From Ovis canadensis (Eukaryota; Chordata; Mammalia; Artiodactyla; Bovidae), in contig NC_091246.1 of the NCBI RefSeq assembly GCF_042477335.2, forward strand, positions 214,271,501 through 214,335,500: a DNA stretch of 64,000 nucleotides. Reading direction: 5' to 3'. Position numbers and translations under genes: made by a program. Under the pieces are notes generated by a model. The model searched no databases. It had not been told where the DNA came from and was given only the letters and a program-made list of their open reading frames with translations. This document shows positions 9,681-20,020 of this stretch, piece by piece. Within the stretch, counting starts at the first letter, position 1. Each line of letters opens with the position of its first letter.

Positions 9681-10159
9681 AAAATGGAATTTTCCACCAT
9701 TGTCACAGAAGCCAGGTCTTATTTTCAGTAACAGATCTTCTCCTGTATGGATGTCTGTTCCTTCTTGAAATGCATAATCTGCTTTAGTCACCCCCTAGTG
9801 GATTCACTGATGCTCTCCCTACATATCCTGATATACCCGATTTAACCCATCACTATTACAAATTTTATGGAGAGATCATCCAAACCAGATGGGCTGTGTG
9901 TCATCACTAACAGCCTTGACCGCATGCTGTCTCTCTGCTTCATGGCGCTTATTTTTTATTTTCTTTTCCAGGCTATAACCTGTCCAGTTAATACAGTTCT
10001 TTGTTTATGGGAGAATTTCCTATGTCTTATGCCCATTGTGGCCATGTGCTTTCCACTGTTGACTGCTCATGTCTGTACTCTGGTTAGAAGTTTTTATAGG
10101 TCAATAGAGTATTAGAGCTAGATGGAGGCTAAGCAATCCTATAATACCAACCCCTGTTT
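9681..10159. other. Single-copy sequence, nothing recognised
   Basis: No repeat or exon recognised. The 82-codon frame at 9867-10115 has a hydrophobic middle but no recognisable domain or splice context and is taken as chance. Confidence 0.4.
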
Positions 10160-10672
10160 AAAAAAAAATCACAACTTATATATCAATTACCCCATTAATG
10201 GACAATCGTGTTGTTTTGACTTTTCCATTACTACTGGTAATGCTTTCATAGGCATCTTTGCTCACCTTCCTTTGTGCACATGTTTGAGAGTTTCCTAAGG
10301 GTATATACTTTATTTTTTAAAGAATTTATTTTGTTCAAGTATAGTTGATTTACAATGTTGTATTAATTTCTGCTGTACTGCAAAGTGATTCAGTTATACA
10401 TACATATATATTTTTATGTATTCCTTTCCCTCATGGTTTATCACAGAATATTAAATATCGTTCCCTGTGCTACACAGTAGGAACTTGCTTATACATTCCA
10501 CATATGAAATAGCTTGTGTCTGCTGATCCCAGACTCCCAGCCCATCTCCCTCTGCTGCTGCCCTCCGCACCTGGCAAGCGCAAGTCTGTACTCTACGTCT
10601 ACGAATCTGTCTCGTAGATATGTTCTTTTGTGTCATATTTTAGATTCCACATAGAAGTGATATCATATACCA
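10160..10672 (-). mobile_element. L1 LINE 3' region, antisense (old plus younger piece)
   Basis: 10160-10310 resembles an old L1M reverse complement ('ttaccccattaatggac'). From about 10311 the reverse complement of the ruminant L1 3' end is clear: 'caagtatagttgatttacaa', 'gctgtactgcaaagtgattc', 'ccctgtgctacacagtagg', 'tttgtgtcatattttagattc'. It is truncated on the 5' side at about 10672. Confidence 0.85.
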
Positions 10673-11246
10673 ACCCCTCAATTTTAAGATGAGAAAGCTG
10701 AGACCTTGAAGTGGTCATTCAGTCCAAAGAGATGCAAAGATGATGTTTGAGCATCATCTACTAGGGTGATCAATAAAACTAGTTATTATTTTGTATATCT
10801 TAAATATATTGAATAAATCCATAAATGTCAGAGCAAGGGAGACCTTAGTGTCCAGGGGTTGAGGCAAAGAAGGTGGTTGTGTAGAGAAATTGATAGCAAC
10901 AGTTCTGCCTCTTAAACAGTTTTATCATTCAACCCCATGAATGATATTGTGAAAGTTTGTTATGAATAATAGCATGCCATACAAAGTTAAGGTTATATTT
11001 TTTTCTGCAGATAAGCCAGGTAAGTATTGGTCAGTTTTCTCAAAAATCACTTCTGCTTCAGGAAGAAGTTTATCTCATGCCTTAATACCCCTCTGGGTTC
11101 TGATTTCTTAGCTCTTGTGAGCTGACTAGCATTTACATACCATCAAGCCCTCTAGTGAACTTTAGCAAGAACCCTTGAAGTTCACCCCACAGTTTGGTAT
11201 GGACCAAGGGACTGGTACTTGCTTCCCTGTATAGGCTGTCTATAAG
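10673..11246. other. Mostly unique; weak antisense MIR at the left edge
   Basis: 'caacccctcaattttaagatg' with 'agaaagctgag' near 10664-10702 resembles an antisense MIR (tRNA-derived ancient SINE). The rest is unassigned AT-rich DNA. Confidence 0.4.
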
Positions 11247-11488
11247 GGACCAGATGGCTTTTGGGCTTCCCAGGTGGTGCAGTGGCAAAGAATCTGCCTC
11301 CAGTGCAGGAGACACAGGAGACCTGGGTTCAATCCCTGAGTCAGGAAGATTCCCCTGGGGGAGGAAATGGCAATCCATTCTAGCATTCTTGCCTGGAAAA
11401 TCACATGGACAGGAGGGCTTGGCAGGCTAAAGTTCATGGGCTCGCAAAGAGTCAGGTACGACTGAGTGACTGAGAACGGACCAGAGGG
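11247..11488 (+). mobile_element. Bov-tA SINE with target duplications
   Basis: Element 11258-11477: tRNA-like head 'gggcttcccaggtggtgcag', B-box 'gggttcaatccctg', BovA body and terminal 'actgagtgact'. It is flanked by GGACCAGATGG (11247-11257) and GGACCAGAGGG (11478-11488), 10 of 11 identical. Confidence 0.95.
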
Positions 11489-13100
11489 TGCCTGAGGGTG
11501 GGAAGCCAGGCTGGATGATAAGCTTAGCCCACAGCAAGCTCTGAAATGAAGCTGGACCATTGCAAATCTTCTAGGAGGTGCAAGAATATTATAGGCAACC
11601 CCAACCAAAGACTGATAGATCATACCATTAAATAAATAGAAGTGAATAACACATACTTGAGATGAAGACAAATGCACTTTAGCTTGATTTTATTTTCTCA
11701 TTTTTCCTTAGGGGGATCAAGTGGCCCAGGAGTCCCACCAGTGGAATTGCTATTAATCATGATCATTTACCTTCCCGAGAGGAAAAAATAAAGTTAACGT
11801 GTGCAAGCCATTTTTTCTAAAATTCTGATACATTGGGAAAACGTAGCTTTATTCTCCCAAGTAATTACCAACTACAGAAGGAGAGAAAAAACTTATAATC
11901 ACAAACGTAATGTCAGACTTTTTGGCACTTTTATTTAGGACATGTATTCAGCCTGAAAAAAAAATTTTTTTTTAGGTTTCTATTTCAAATTTGTTCCAGA
12001 GAAAGCTTTTCACTTTCCCTCCCATGACACGGAATCTTAATATAAAACACACAAGGGCTACTGGGTAGAAAAAGAATGGAATCAGACAGGAATTTAGGGG
12101 TCTACAATTACAATGAATATGACTCAGTGGACAAAGTAAGGATGATTTCTAAATATATCCCTCAGCCCTGCCCCCTACACCTTCTCCACCCCATCAGCTT
12201 CCTGTGTACAGATGTTATTAAGTATTATGGGTCTGAAGGACAGATGGGGTTTGGCGGGAGTGGTCTTGCCTAAAGACAGACTGAAAGTTGGACCTTCAGT
12301 TAGAGCAATGGGGTACACACCAACCAAGGCCAAGCGCGTCTTCCTGTTCTTTCTCCCCACTTTCTCCTTGGTATACACATTGCGAATTTAACTGTCCAAT
12401 GTTAAGAAAAATGCTCAGTGAAGTTCTCATTCTAAAAAAAGTCTGATAAAAGCAGCAGCATGTGATCATCTATACTCTGAACAACTCAAGTCCTGTATGT
12501 CCCACTAATACCTCTACTTGCAGCACAAACTTGAGCCTTTTTCTCTTTCTCCTTCTCCTTTTAATCGATTCTCCACTTGTTCCTCACAAGAATCTAAAAT
12601 GGATTTTAGGTTGCCTATAGTAATTTGTGAAATATAAAATATAACAAGAAATAGAGGACAAAATTGGGGTGAAAGGGAAGCTGGATTGCAAAAAGGAGAG
12701 ACAGCTAGGGATGAAGTTAACATTTGGAAACACAAATGAAAATGTTCTCTTAAAAGCCTGAGGTTGGCTACAAACCCTGTTTTGACTTTTTGAGTCAAGG
12801 AGGAAATGGGATGAGTTGCAATAGTCATAGTGTCCAATAGTCAAAAAATATAGAAGTTTCTCCTGAGAACTGACACTAGCTTTACATGTTTTATTTAGAT
12901 GGTACCCTACTTTTGACCATTTTTGCTTCTCTATTATGTAATATGCCGAAACAGGAAGATGGAATAAGATCTATGTTATAGGCTGATTCGAGGCTGACTT
13001 CTTGATGTAGAAGCTGTTCCTAAATTAAGTGACAAAACGGAATTCATCCAGAGTGCTTTAAAAAATACACACTCTTGGGGCCCATTCATGAAGACTGTGA
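11489..13100. other. Repeat-poor single-copy sequence
   Basis: No firm repeat. The block 11690-12050 is AT-rich with 'ttaatcatgatcattta' and other TAAT cores, and holds an A9T9 palindrome at 11956-11973. No coding signature: frames at 12076-12380 and 12514-12844 have no recognised domain. Confidence 0.45.
11956..11973. repeat. A9T9 perfect palindrome
   Basis: Nine A then nine T, framed by 'cctg' and 'agg', making a near-continuous inverted repeat. Rigid A-tracts of this kind bend DNA and repel nucleosomes. Whether it matters here is unknown. Confidence 0.9.
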
Positions 13101-14867
13101 TTTTATGGGTATAGGGTGGAAAATGAGAAATATACATATATCATTTTTTTCTCAAAGAGTTTCTGCTCCAGCAAGTCCAAAGACATATAGTTAGAAGCTG
13201 CTGATGTCAGCTGTGGTGGGGGTTGGGGGGATGTGGCATGTCAGGCTCTCTATGAAGCAGACTTGGGGCAAAGGTTTGCCTACAGAATACTGGGAGATGC
13301 TCTTGCGATCGGCATTTTTGGTAGGTATGTGAAGGAGGAAGGATACAGCAGAGAGAAAATTTGGGCCATGAGACAGTCACCAAGATCTCGGATGAGTCCA
13401 AGGAGACCTCTGGATCTAGAATAGCTCTGCATAGCTGTCCAAATTAGGGTAAAGAAGATGGGCTTGCCTATTTCCTTGCTGATGAGTAAAAGAATGTGGC
13501 TACACCCGGGGTCAGGGTGGGGTGTTATATCGGGTGTGGTGGTGCTCTTGGTAGAGGAGAGTCTCCAGGGAGAGACTCAGTTATGAGCTGGCAGTTGCAA
13601 AGTCTCTTAGCATCTGGGGGACTGAGTTCTTCAGTTCTGGAAGGAGGACCTGGGGTCAGCACAAAGTGTCTGCTAGACTCTTCCTCTCAGGACATTCAGG
13701 TCTACCTGAATAATGGGTGTCCTGGGAACAGCTCATTTGAGATTGCATGTCCCTCTTTCTCCAGGAGACGCATACAAATAGAAGTTTAATTGAAGTAAAC
13801 TATAGTCCCCACTTCTATCTATTATTTCTAGGGAGGCCTTGTTCTTTTAAGCATCCCTATCCTTTTCTAAGGGCCACCCCCACCCCTTGGCTGCCTCTCT
13901 GACCTTGCTACTCATTGCAGTAATAGCACCCACTTTGCTTCAGATGACTAAGTGCCACTTGCTCCCTCTTCTTTATTTTTGGGTATCCAATGATCCCCAT
14001 AACTATTGAGGAGATCAGTTTTGTAATGATACCCCTGTTGTCAAGTGAGATCTAAAGAGGTTGGTCACCATGGAGTTTCTTAACAATGTTACTGCCCTTT
14101 GCACCAGTGAATTCATTCTTGTTAAGTAGTATGCGTTCTAGGCCTTCTTGTGGATCAGAGTCATCTGGAGGATTTTCTAGTTTTATCTGGTATACCCATT
14201 ATTGCCCACTTTTCTGATGCTCTTAATCCTTCCTTTAACTTTACAGCACAGTATTTCTACATCACTTAGTGTAGGCCTTTGCTTCCTGAAAAACCTCCTA
14301 GTAACATATATTATCTCTGTTCAACTGAGTCCTGTTCAAGTGTTAAATTCCATACTATTCTCATACCTATAAATTCTCCCTTATCTGCTTTTATGCTCTC
14401 CCCTCTTTCATCCTTAGCAATCAGTCTCACACATACTCTCCGGGTCTCTGTTAGTACATATTTCTCCAGGACCCATAGCTTCTTCAGCCTATGACTTCTT
14501 TCTTCCCTTAGCATGGCCCAACTCTTCCCAGGCCAAATTTTGTTGTGATTTAATTCTAGTTATTTGAGTGCCCAGAAGGGAGGTCAGGGAAGATGCTGAA
14601 TAGAGTCCATGTTATCTTGTAAGAGTAGATTCCCTCTGCTTTGTTTTCCATCAGGGTGGGAGTGGGGGGAGAAGGAGCATGAGCCTTTAACAAGGAAAGC
14701 AGGTCACGTCCATAGAGGGTTCAGGGGAATCTGGGGTCTCAGGATTGTTGACTGTACCAACCCAGATATTCCTATCTCAGATCTCAAGGTCCCATTTCTT
14801 CCTACTCAGAGTCTTGACCTTGGAATATCAGACCTGCCAGGGATGTTGAATTATTGGGGAAGAGTGG
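13101..14867. other. Repeat-poor sequence, nothing firm
   Basis: No gene. Short frames at 13207-13424, 13496-13789, 14279-14514 and 14609-14850 have no family resemblance. Parts of 13850-14520 are C- and T-rich and may be very old L2, but this cannot be supported. Confidence 0.4.
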
Positions 14868-15117
14868 CAAGGAGAGATAAGAAAGCCTTCTTCAGTGATC
14901 AATGCAAAGAAATAGAGGAAAACAACAGAATGGGAAAGACTAGAGATCTCTTCAAGAAAATTAGAGATACCAAGGGAACATTTCATGAAAAGATGGGCTC
15001 AATTAAGGACAAAATGGTATGGACATAACAGAAGAAAGATATTGAGAAGAGATGGCAAGAATACACAGAAGAACTGTACAAAAAAGAGCTTCACGACCCA
15101 GATAATCACGATGGTTT

Positions 15118-15138
15118 TTTTTTTTTTTTTTTTTTTTT
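15118..15138 (-). mobile_element. Tail-only retroposition: 21 T flanked by a 14-bp TSD
   Basis: AATCACGATGGTTT occurs at 15104-15117 and again at 15139-15152 with only about 21 T between. Other BovB copies here have one copy of this sequence and no T-run (compare the minus strand near 55190-55205). A poly(A) tail inserted in antisense by L1-type target-primed reverse transcription explains both the run and the duplication. Confidence 0.8.
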
Positions 15139-15150
15139 AATCACGATGGT

Positions 15151-15654
15151 TTGATCACTCACCTAGAGCCAGACATCCTGGAATGTGAAGTCAAGTGGGC
15201 CTTAGAAGGCATCACTACGAACGAAGCTAGTGGAGGTGATGGAATTCCAGTTGAGCTATTTCAAATCCTGGATGATGATGCTGTGAAAGTGCTGCACTCA
15301 ATATGCCAACAAATTTGGAAAACTCAGCAGTGGCCACAGAACTGCAAAAAGTCAGTTTTCATTCCAATCCCAAAGAAAAGCAATGCCAAAGAATGCTCAA
15401 ACTACTGCACAATTGCACTCATCTCACATGCTAGTAGACTAATGCTCAAAATTCTCCAAGTCAGACTTCAGCAATATGTGAACCACAAACATTCAGATGT
15501 CCAAGCTGGTTTTAGAAAAGGCAGAGGAACCAGAGATCAAATTGCCAACATCTGCTGGATCATTGAAAAAGCAAGAGAGCTCCAGAAAAACATATATTTC
15601 TGCTTTATTGACTATGCCAAAGCCTTTGACTGTGTGGATCACAATAAACTGTAG
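15151..15654 (+). pseudogene. BovB reverse transcriptase, N-terminal fragment
   Basis: This frame reads ITHLEPDILECEVKWALEG, then GDGIPVELFQIL, VFIPIPKK, VQAGFRKGRGTRDQIANIC and, near its end, CFIDYAKAFDCVDH. The last is RT motif A with its first catalytic aspartate. The frame ends at TAG (15652-15654) right after DHNKL, where BovB normally has tryptophan (TGG); the minus-strand copy near 61.96 kb keeps TGG. The upstream endonuclease is missing and the T-run disrupts the frame. It cannot make an active enzyme. Confidence 0.92.
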
Positions 15655-15669
15655 AAAATTCTGAAAGAG

Positions 15670-16287
15670 ATGGGAAAACCAGACCACCTGACCTGCCTCT
15701 TGAGAAACCTATATGCAAGTCAGGAAGCAACAGTTAGAACTGGACATGGAACAACAGACTGGTTCCAAATAGGAAAAGAAGTATGTCAAGGCTGTATATT
15801 GTCACCCTGCTCATTTAACTTCTATGCAGAGTACATCATGAGAAACTCTTGGCTGGAAGAAGCACAAGCAGGAATCAAGTTTTCTGGGAGAAATATCAAT
15901 AACCTCAGATATGCAGGTGACACCACCCTTAAGGCAGAAAGTGAAGAGGAACTAAAAAGCCTCTTGATGAAAGTGAAAGAGGAGAGTGAAAAAGTTGGCT
16001 TAAAGTTCAACATTCAGAAAACGAAGATCATGGCATCTGGTCCTATCACTTCATGGCAAATAGATGGGGAAACAGTGGAAACAGTGTCAGACTTTATTTT
16101 TGGGGGCTCCAAAATCACTGCAGATGGTGATTGCAGCCATGAAATTAAAAGAGGCTTACTCCTTGGAAGAAAAGTTATGACCAACCTAGATAGCATATTA
16201 AAAAGCAGATACATTACTTTGCCAAAAAAGGTCCATCTAGTCAAGGCTATGGTTTTTCTAGTAGTCATGTATGGATGTGAGAGTTAG
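15670..16287 (+). pseudogene. BovB reverse transcriptase, C-terminal fragment (YAGD)
   Basis: Continues in frame after the TAG: LLRNLYASQEATVRTGHG, CQGCILSPCSFNFYAEYI (motif B), then NNLRYAGDTT at residues 78-86. There the RT catalytic motif YADD has become YAGD, losing an essential aspartate. Downstream come KTKIMASGPITSW and GDCSHEIKRGLLLGRK. The frame stops at TAG in 'tgtgagagttagact', where other copies read tryptophan ('gttggact'). Inactive. Confidence 0.92.
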
Positions 16288-16686
16288 ACTATAAAGAGAG
16301 CTGAGTGCCAAAGAATTGATGCTTTTGAAGTGTGGTGTTGGAGAAGACTCTTGAGAGTCCCTTGGACTGCAAGGAGATCCAACCAGTCCATCCTAAAAGT
16401 CCTGGGTGTTCATTGGAAGGACTGATGTTGAAGCTGAAAGTCCAATACTTTGGCCATCTGATGGGAAGAGCTGACTCATTTGAAAAGACCCTGATGCTGG
16501 GAAAGATTGAGGGCAGGAGGAGAAGAGGACGACAGAGGATGAGATGGTTGGATGGTTTCATCGACTCAATGGACATGAATTTGGGTAAACTTCAGGAGTT
16601 GGTGATGGACAGGGAGGCCTGGCATGCTGCAGTTCATGTGGTTGCAAAGAGTCGGACAAGATAAGTGACTGAACTGAACTGAATTG

Positions 16687-17280
16687 TGTTGGTTTCTGCC
16701 ATATATCAATGTGAATCAGCCATAGGTATACACATGTCCACTCCTCCTGAACCTTCCTTTGACCCCCTATCCACTCCTCTAGGTTGTCCCAGAGTTCCCT
16801 CCATCATACAGTAAATTTTTATTGGCTATCTAATTTAACATATGATAATGCATGAGTTTCAATGCTCCTCTCAATCTATGCCACCCTCTCCTTCCCCCAC
16901 TGTGTGCATAAATCTGTTCTCTATGTGCTATATGTCTATTGCTGCTCTGCAAATAGGTTCATCAGTACATCTTCCTAATATATGTGTTAATATATGATAT
17001 TTGTCTTTCTCTTTCTGACTTACTTCACTGTAGTTAATGGGCTCTAGGTTCATCTACCTTATTAGAACTGTGTCAAATGTGTTCCTTTTTATGCTCAAGT
17101 AATATTCCATGGTGTATATGTACCACAACTTCTTTATCCATTCATTTGTCTATGGACATCTAGGTTGCTTCCATGTCATCACTATTATAATTAATGATGT
17201 GATGAACATTGGAGTGCATGTGTCTTTTTAAATTATGCTTTCCTCAGCATATATGCCCAGTAGTGGGATTGTTGGGTCAT
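16687..17280 (-). mobile_element. L1 LINE 3' end, antisense, left piece
   Basis: Reverse complement of the ruminant L1 3' untranslated region and ORF2 end: 'tgttggtttctgccatatat', 'caccctctccttcccccact', 'gggctctaggttcatctacc', 'gtatatgtaccacaacttc', 'cagtagtgggattgttgggt'. It is split at 17280 by a Bov-A2 and resumes at 17410. Confidence 0.9.
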
Positions 17281-17409
17281 GCTACTGCTACTGCTAAGTC
17301 GCTTCAGTCGTGTCCGACTCTGTGCGACCCCATGGACGGCAGCCCACCAGGCTCCCCTGTCACTGGGATTCTCCAGGCAAGAACACTGGAGTGGGTTGCC
17401 ATTTCCAAC
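17281..17409 (-). mobile_element. Bov-A2-type SINE (single BovA unit), antisense, inside L1
   Basis: 'gctactgctactgctaagtc', 'gcttcagtcgtgtccgactc', 'cccatggacggcagcccacc', 'aacactggagtgggttgcc' is the reverse complement of Bov-A2, with the (tgc)n tail at the left. L1 sequence reads across it ('gggattgttgggtcat' then 'atggtcgttttatttctag'). Confidence 0.93.
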
Positions 17410-17510
17410 ATATGGTCGTTTTATTTCTAGTTTTTAAAGGAACTCTCCATACTGGTTTCCATGGTGGCTATATCAATTTGCATTCCCACCAACCATGCAA
17501 GAGGGTTGCT
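17410..17510 (-). mobile_element. L1 LINE, right piece
   Basis: 'ttttatttctagtttttaaa', 'ctccatactggtttccatgg' and 'tcccaccaaccatgcaagag' continue the L1 reverse complement interrupted at 17280. Confidence 0.88.
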
Positions 17511-18067
17511 TTGGATAACTCTCGTGGGAAAGAGAAGGAATCAGGAGAGTGTAGAGTAAGATATGATACATTTGTGACCAAGACCCCAGCCAAGCCCATG
17601 GTTTGCTCTGGAGTTGGGGGTGTTTCTGCAATGTTATCTCCAATTAGGGCAGGAGATGTGCCTTTATATCTCTGACAGTCATTAGATGTAGCTTGCTCCC
17701 AGGAGGGTGATATGCGTTTAGGTTAGGAAATTTTCTTTAACAAAACAAATCTCTACAGCAGGATTCAATACTGAGTTGTCAGCCATCCACACTGTTAGCA
17801 GTTGTGATATCAGTGCTTCACTCTTGAAATGGTAGAGGCCTCTGGACAGTTCAGCAGAGTACATTAGAGAAAGAAAAGCAAGTTGGAGCTTTGACCTCTA
17901 AGACATTTACATAAAATAGATTAAGTCTGATTTTTTTGGTGCTATGCAGACAAATACAATATGTAGAATCATTTGAGACTGAGACTTAACACTAATGTGA
18001 ATTTCGAGAGTTGAAAGAGAAATTGTTGGATATGACTCCAATTATACAAATTAAAAAATTCCTCCTG
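17511..18067. other. Single-copy sequence, nothing recognised
   Basis: No repeat or exon. It forms the left flank of the 5'-inverted BovB. Confidence 0.45.
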
Positions 18068-19849
18068 ATGGTGGTCTGTGTATTCTTGCCACCTTTTCTT
18101 AATATCTTCTGCTTCTGTTAGGTCCCTACCATTTCTGTCCTTTATTGAGCCCATCTTTGCATGAAATGTTCCCTTGGTATCTCTAATTTTCTTGAAGACA
18201 TCTCTAATCTTTCCCATTCTATTGTTTTCCTCTATTTCTTTGCATTGATTGCTGAGGAAGGCTTTCTTATCTCTCCCTGCTATTCTTTGGAACTCTGCAT
18301 TCAAATGGGTGTATCTTTCTTTTTCTCCTTTGCTTTTCACTTCTCTTCTTTTCACAGGTATTTGTAAGGCCTCCTCAGACAGCCAGTTTGCTTTTTTGCT
18401 TTTCTTTTTCTTGGGGATGGTCTTGATTCCTGTCTCCTATACAATGTCACGAACCTCCATCCATGGTTCATCATACCCTCTGTCTATCAGATCTAGTCCC
18501 TTAAATCTATTTCTCACTTCCACTGTATAGTCATAAGGGATTTGATTCAGGTCATACCTGAATGGTCTAGTGGTTTTCTCCACTTTCTTCAATTTCAGTC
18601 TGAATTTTGCAATAAGGAGTTCATGATCTGAGTCACAGTTACCTCCCGGTCTTGTTTTTGCTGACTGTATAGAGCTTCTCCATCTCTGGCTGCAAAGAAT
18701 ATAATCAATCTGATTTCGGTGTCAACCATCTGGTGCTGTCCATGTGTAGAGTCTTCTTTGGTGTTGTTGGAAGAGGGTGTTTGCTATGACCAGTGCGTTC
18801 TGTTGGCAGAACTCTATTAGCCTTTGCTCTGCTTCATTTTGTACTCCAAGGCCAAATTTGCCTGTTACTCCAGGTGTTTCTTGACTTCCTACTTTTGCAT
18901 TCCAGTCCCCTAAAACGAAAAGGACATCTTTTGGGGGTGTTAGTTCTAGAAGGTCTTGTAGGTCTTCATAGAACTGCTCAACTTCAGCTTCTTCAGCGTT
19001 ACTGGTTGGGGTATAGACTTGGATTACCGTGATATTGAATGGTCTGCCTTGGAAACGAACAGAGATCATTCTGTTGTTTTTGAGATTGCATCCAAGTACT
19101 GCATTTTGGACTCTTCTGTTGACTATGATGGCTACTCCATTTCTTCTAAGGGATTCCTCCCCACAGTAGTAGACATAATGGTCATCTGAGTTAAATTCAC
19201 CATATCACTTCATAGCAAATAGATGGGGAAACAGTGTCAGACTTTATTTTTCTGGGCTCCAAAATCACTGCAGATGGTGATTGCAGCCATGAAATTAAAA
19301 GATGCTTGCTCCTTGGAAGGAAAGTTATGACCAACCTAGACAGCATATTAAAAAGCAAAGATGTTACTTTGCCAACAAAGGTCTGTCTAGTCAAGGCTAT
19401 GGTTTTTCCAGTAGTCGTGTATGGATGTGAAAGTTGGACTGTGAAGAAGGCTGAGCACCGAAGAATTGATGCTTTTGAATTATGATATTGGAGAAGACTC
19501 TTGAGAGTGCCTTGGACTGCAAGGAGATCCAACCAGTCCATTCTAAAGGAGATAAGTCCTGGGTGTTCATTGGAAGGACTGATGTTGAAACTGAAAGTCC
19601 AATCCTTTGGCCACCTGATGTGAAGAGCTGACTCATTTGAAAAGACCCTGATGTTGGGAAAGATTGAGGGCAGGAGGAGAAGGGGACGACAGGGGATAAG
19701 ATGGTTTGTTGGCATCACCGACTCAATGGCCGTGGGTTTGGGTGGACTCCGGGAGTTGGTGATGGACAGGGAGGCCTGGTGTGCTGCGGTTCATGGTGTT
19801 GCAGAGTTGGACACAACTGAGCAACTGAACTGAACTGAACTAATGGTGG
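18068..19849 (+). mobile_element. BovB LINE with inverted 5' part (twin-primed insertion, copy B)
   Basis: 18075 to about 19201 is BovB in minus orientation: linker (peptide DKKAFLSNQCKEIEENNRMG) back to the endonuclease. From about 19202 to 19842 it is BovB in plus orientation: reverse transcriptase C-terminal part to the pentamer tail 'gaactgaactgaac'. The whole is flanked by ATGGTGG at 18068-18074 and 19843-19849, so both halves arrived in one event. About 1 kb of the reverse transcriptase, including YADD, is missing between the halves. This is the expected product of twin priming. Confidence 0.9.
18722..19069 (-). pseudogene. BovB APE-type endonuclease fragment
   Basis: The minus-strand frame of 115 codons reads ISVRFQGRPFNITVIQVY, then PPKDVLFVLGDWNAKVG and FGLGVQNEAEQRLIEFC. 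GDWNAKVG carries the Asp-X-Asn pair typical of APE-type LINE endonucleases, which nick the target DNA. The frame lies in the inverted 5' half of copy B and is cut off from its reverse transcriptase. The N-terminal part, with the catalytic glutamate, lies outside this frame. Confidence 0.88.
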
Positions 19850-19904
19850 CCACCTCTTTGAAATTTTCCTTTTTTCTTAATCTTAGAGAGCCTGAGGTTA
19901 TTAA

Positions 19905-20020
19905 TTTCTGTTGGACATGAGTTTGGGCAAGCTCCTAGAGATGGTGAAGAACAGGGAAGCCTGGAATGCTGCAGTCCAGGGGGTCACAAAGAGTCAGACA
20001 TGACTGAGAACTGAACAGCA
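19905..20020 (+). mobile_element. BovB 3'-end fragment
   Basis: 'gacatgagtttgggcaagct', 'gagatggtgaagaacaggg', 'aagcctggaatgctgcagtc' and 'aaagagtcagacatgactga' form the last 115 bases of BovB, ending near 'gaactgaacagc'. A very short, 5'-truncated copy close to copy B. Confidence 0.88.

Larger units (their letters stand above)
14868..16686 (+). mobile_element. BovB LINE, 1.8-kb 5'-truncated copy (copy A)
   Basis: Starts within the linker between endonuclease and reverse transcriptase (peptide DKKAFFSDQCKEIEENNRMG) and runs through the whole reverse transcriptase to the 3' end, with the pentamer tail 'actgaactgaactgaatt' at about 16668-16685. Lesions: a poly(T) insertion at 15118-15138, TAG at 15652-15654, and the catalytic motif changed to YAGD. 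It is followed directly by antisense L1. No convincing TSD was found. Confidence 0.95.

Noticed and set aside
10981-11030. Possible tiny exon: 'tttttttctgcag' then a short segment then 'gtaagtattgg'
   Set aside because: A polypyrimidine-AG and a GTAAGT motif are only about 12 bases apart, with no coding or conservation support visible. Likely chance.
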